A DNA stretch of 64,000 nucleotides from Mojavia pulchra JT2-VF2 (lineage in GTDB: Bacteria > Cyanobacteriota > Cyanobacteriia > Cyanobacteriales > Nostocaceae). The notes beneath the pieces were generated by a model that saw only the letters and a program-made list of their open reading frames with translations, made no database searches and was not told the DNA's origin. The stretch lies in contig JAHHHN010000025.1 of the NCBI GenBank assembly GCA_019359325.1, positions 1-64,000 on the forward strand, in the 5' to 3' direction. The stretch's first letter is position 1. Every line of letters starts with the position of its first letter. This document shows positions 62,074-64,000 of the stretch, piece by piece. The position numbers and the translations under genes were made by a program.

Positions 62074-62694
62074 ATGCAGCAATCTGAAGTGTGGCAACTC
62101 TACGCAAAGGGGCTGCAAAAGTTAAGTCAACTTTGGCTAGAACCACTTTGGGAATCGGTAGAATCCTTAAGCCGGCAGCCAACAGGCGATCTGAGTGCAT
62201 GGATTGAGTTGCTCACCCCTTCAACTTTAGAAAACGTTTTGCAAAGCCCAAAGTTGGGATATAGCCGTGAGTTTACTCATCAGCTGTTTCAAGGTATTGA
62301 TGCCTGGATTAATCTTCAAAGAGCAAGTATTGACTATCAACTAGTGCTACTGGATGTCTGGGCGAATGCCTTTGAAAAACTGCTGTTGACGTTGGCAACG
62401 TCTGAAGAAAACCATCAAACACTGCACCAGTGGCAACAGCTTTTACAACTTTGGAGTAGTATTTTTGATCGAGAATTTGCACAAAAATTTGCTTATGAGG
62501 ATACGCTGCAAATTCGCGGAAAATTTTTGTCTGCAAGCATGGCTAACAAACTCCGTCAACAACAATTGATGGAAATATTGCTTAAATTAAATGATTTACC
62601 CACTCGCAACGAAGTAGACGAAATTCACCGTAGTATTTATGACTTGCGTAAGGAACTTAAAAGTTTGAAGAAACAGCTTGAATGCAACAAGTGA
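62074..62694 (+). CDS. phaE: Class III PHA synthase subunit PhaE
   Basis: A 206-residue PhaE, the non-catalytic partner of PhaC in class III polyhydroxyalkanoate synthases. Seen: an N-terminal helix-rich part (VWQLYAKGLQKLSQLW), a central region with LQRASIDYQLVLLDVWANAF, and the C-terminal heptad helix LPTRNEVDEIHRSIYDLRKE which packs against PhaC. Short for the family (PhaE is often about 330 aa in cyanobacteria and purple bacteria), so it may be a reduced form. It overlaps phaC by 13 bases. Confidence 0.8.
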   Translation: MQQSEVWQLYAKGLQKLSQLWLEPLWESVESLSRQPTGDLSAWIELLTPSTLENVLQSPKLGYSREFTHQLFQGIDAWINLQRASIDYQLVLLDVWANAFEKLLLTLATSEENHQTLHQWQQLLQLWSSIFDREFAQKFAYEDTLQIRGKFLSASMANKLRQQQLMEILLKLNDLPTRNEVDEIHRSIYDLRKELKSLKKQLECNK

Positions 62695-63743
62695 CTGAAC
62701 TAACCCAAAAACTGATTACAGGCATTGAGATTGCTAGCCGCTTCCGAGAAGAAGAAATTACCATCGGAGTAACGCCCAAGGAAACGATCTACCAAGAAGA
62801 CAAAGTTGTATTGTACCGATTTACGCCGACCGTACAACAGCAGTTAAATATTCCGATTCTGATTGTTTACGCTTTGGTGAATCGGCCTTACATAGTTGAT
62901 TTGCAGGAGAAGCGATCGCTCGTTGCCAATCTACTAAACTTAGGTTTGGATGTTTACCTAATTGATTGGGGATATGCTACTCGCGCCGATCGCTGGTTAA
63001 CGCTGGATGATTACATTAATGGCTATCTCGACAATTGTGTTGAAGCAATCCGCGATCGCCTTAACATTGAGCAAATTAATCTGCTAGGAATTTGCCAAGG
63101 CGGTACGTTTAGCTTATCTTATGCCGCTCTCCATCCAGAGAAAGTCAAAACTTTGATCGCAATGGTGACTCCAGTTGATTTTCACATCCAAGAAGGGTTG
63201 CTAAATCTCTGGAGTGGATGCACCTTAGGCATTAAGGCATTCGATGTGGATCTGATGGTGGATACACTCGGCAATATTCCCGGTGACTTTTTAAACCTGG
63301 AATTTTTGATGCTCAAACCCTTTGCGTTAGGCATTCAAAAGTATGTCGATCTTCTAGACATAGCTAACTCTGAGGAGAAAATTCTCAACTTCTTGCGTAT
63401 GGAAAAGTGGATTTTCGACAGTCCCGATCAACCAGGGGAGGTGTACCGTCAATTTATTAAAGACTTTTACCAGCAAAACAAACTCATTCAAGGCACGTTT
63501 GAGCTTGGCGGAAAGCCAGTAGATTTAAGAAAAATTTCCATCCCCATTCTAAATATCTACGCGGAACACGATCATATTGTTCCACCAGCTTCTTCTTTGG
63601 CTCTTGAGCAGTATGTTGGTAGCCAGGATTATACAGTGCGATCATTTCCCGTAGGACATATTGGGATGTACGTCAGCAGTAAAGTACAGCGAGATTTACC
63701 ACTTGCGATCGCAGATTGGTTAAAGACAAGATCATCTAATTAA
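62682..63743 (+). CDS. phaC: Class III PHA synthase catalytic subunit PhaC
   Basis: A 353-residue polyester synthase that polymerises 3-hydroxyacyl-CoA. Lipase-like box GICQGG has nucleophile C138; D297 (IYAEHDHIVPP) and H326 (FPVGHIGMYVS) complete the triad. The length and phaE partner fit class III. The Cys-containing pattern LIDWGYATRADRWLTLDDYI is family-typical. The start ATG lies inside phaE (13-base overlap), giving coupled translation. Granules of poly-3-hydroxybutyrate are the expected product. Confidence 0.92.
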   Translation: MQQVTELTQKLITGIEIASRFREEEITIGVTPKETIYQEDKVVLYRFTPTVQQQLNIPILIVYALVNRPYIVDLQEKRSLVANLLNLGLDVYLIDWGYATRADRWLTLDDYINGYLDNCVEAIRDRLNIEQINLLGICQGGTFSLSYAALHPEKVKTLIAMVTPVDFHIQEGLLNLWSGCTLGIKAFDVDLMVDTLGNIPGDFLNLEFLMLKPFALGIQKYVDLLDIANSEEKILNFLRMEKWIFDSPDQPGEVYRQFIKDFYQQNKLIQGTFELGGKPVDLRKISIPILNIYAEHDHIVPPASSLALEQYVGSQDYTVRSFPVGHIGMYVSSKVQRDLPLAIADWLKTRSSN

Positions 63744-64000
63744 TTCTTAGTTTGTAAGTTGAATTACACAATTTTCTTAAGAAGTGCTCTTTCTTTGGAT
63801 AGATGAATAGGGAAAATAAAAGTAACAAAATTAAATTTTAGTTGGTAAAGTTATGTAAAGTAAATCATTGCTTAGAAAGGAATTTCCAAATGCTCTAACA
63901 AAAATTTCTATAATTAAAAGATTCCCCAAGTTGGAATCTTGGGGATTATTATTGAAGCTCAATTATTCAAATTACCCCCGACGCATCATAGTGAAATAAT
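63744..64000. other. Downstream region to window end
   Basis: AT-rich, contains the terminator at 63924. Nothing else seen. Confidence 0.5.
63924..63950 (+). terminator. Terminator downstream of phaC
   Basis: CCCCAAG (63924-63930) / CTTGGGG (63938-63944) with a 7-nt loop, followed by ATTATTATTG. It is about 180 bases after phaC and may end the operon. Confidence 0.5.

Noticed and set aside
1-64000. tRNA, rRNA or tmRNA genes
   Set aside because: I looked for T-loop and conserved rRNA segments in the intergenic regions and saw none; matches inside genes were chance.

Overview
This window comes from a filamentous, Nostoc-like cyanobacterium. Evidence: very frequent HIP1 octamers (GCGATCGC), genes for the photosystem II subunit Psb30 and the plastid-type proteins Ycf51 and PAP/fibrillin, a giant TamB/Tic236-type protein, exosortase (PEP-CTERM) substrates, and the small dispersed hairpins and heptanucleotide repeats typical of Nostocales. 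I saw no rRNA, tRNA, transposase gene or CRISPR array. Genus-level placement is inference.

Layout. 1-3.8 kb: small hypothetical genes, a lone GAF protein, a SemiSWEET-type transporter and a candidate structured RNA with terminator. 3.8-9.7 kb: hisC, an AtzH-like protein, recR, a PEP-CTERM protein, membrane proteins and a GH10-like glycosidase. 10.3-14.7 kb: a dienelactone hydrolase, a tandem set of probable minus-strand small RNAs, a His-rich metal-type lipoprotein and small genes. 14.7-24 kb: nagB, a beta-phosphoglucomutase-like HAD protein, a PEP-CTERM protein, a RodZ-like HTH protein, an alpha/beta hydrolase, recJ, psb30 (too short for routine calling) and ycf51. 24.8-29 kb: a delta-9-type desaturase, then an iron-type alcohol dehydrogenase overlapping an aminotransferase.

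29-35.2 kb is an arsenic island: arsR, a PstS-type binding protein, gapdh, arsJ, acr3, arsI and arsC, with two ArsR-type palindromes between arsR and pstS. It covers arsenate conversion to 1-arseno-3-phosphoglycerate and export (GAPDH/ArsJ), arsenate reduction (ArsC), arsenite export (Acr3) and organoarsenical C-As cleavage (ArsI).

35-44 kb: an L,D-transpeptidase, an NQN/TPG repeat protein, a frameshifted small membrane protein gene, two tiny genes, a fibrillin, arfB, the ergothioneine pair egtC-egtB and a membrane Ser/Thr kinase. 44.7-52 kb: a cupin/CHRD/RTX/DUF4114 protein, an FHA protein ending in a methylglyoxal-synthase-like domain with altered catalytic residues, a translationally coupled DUF6760-like small protein, and a ribbon-helix-helix/Mop regulator divergent from modA with paired palindromes. 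52.5-57.8 kb: the TamB-like protein. 58-64 kb: a thioesterase and TetR regulator sharing an 18-bp inverted repeat, a peroxiredoxin-like protein, and an SDR-phaE-phaC polyhydroxyalkanoate operon.

A recurring theme is repeat invasion of coding sequence: hisC, recJ, egtB and the alcohol dehydrogenase all carry in-frame hairpin or short-repeat insertions; the egtB insert is flanked by two HIP1 sites exactly 105 bp apart.
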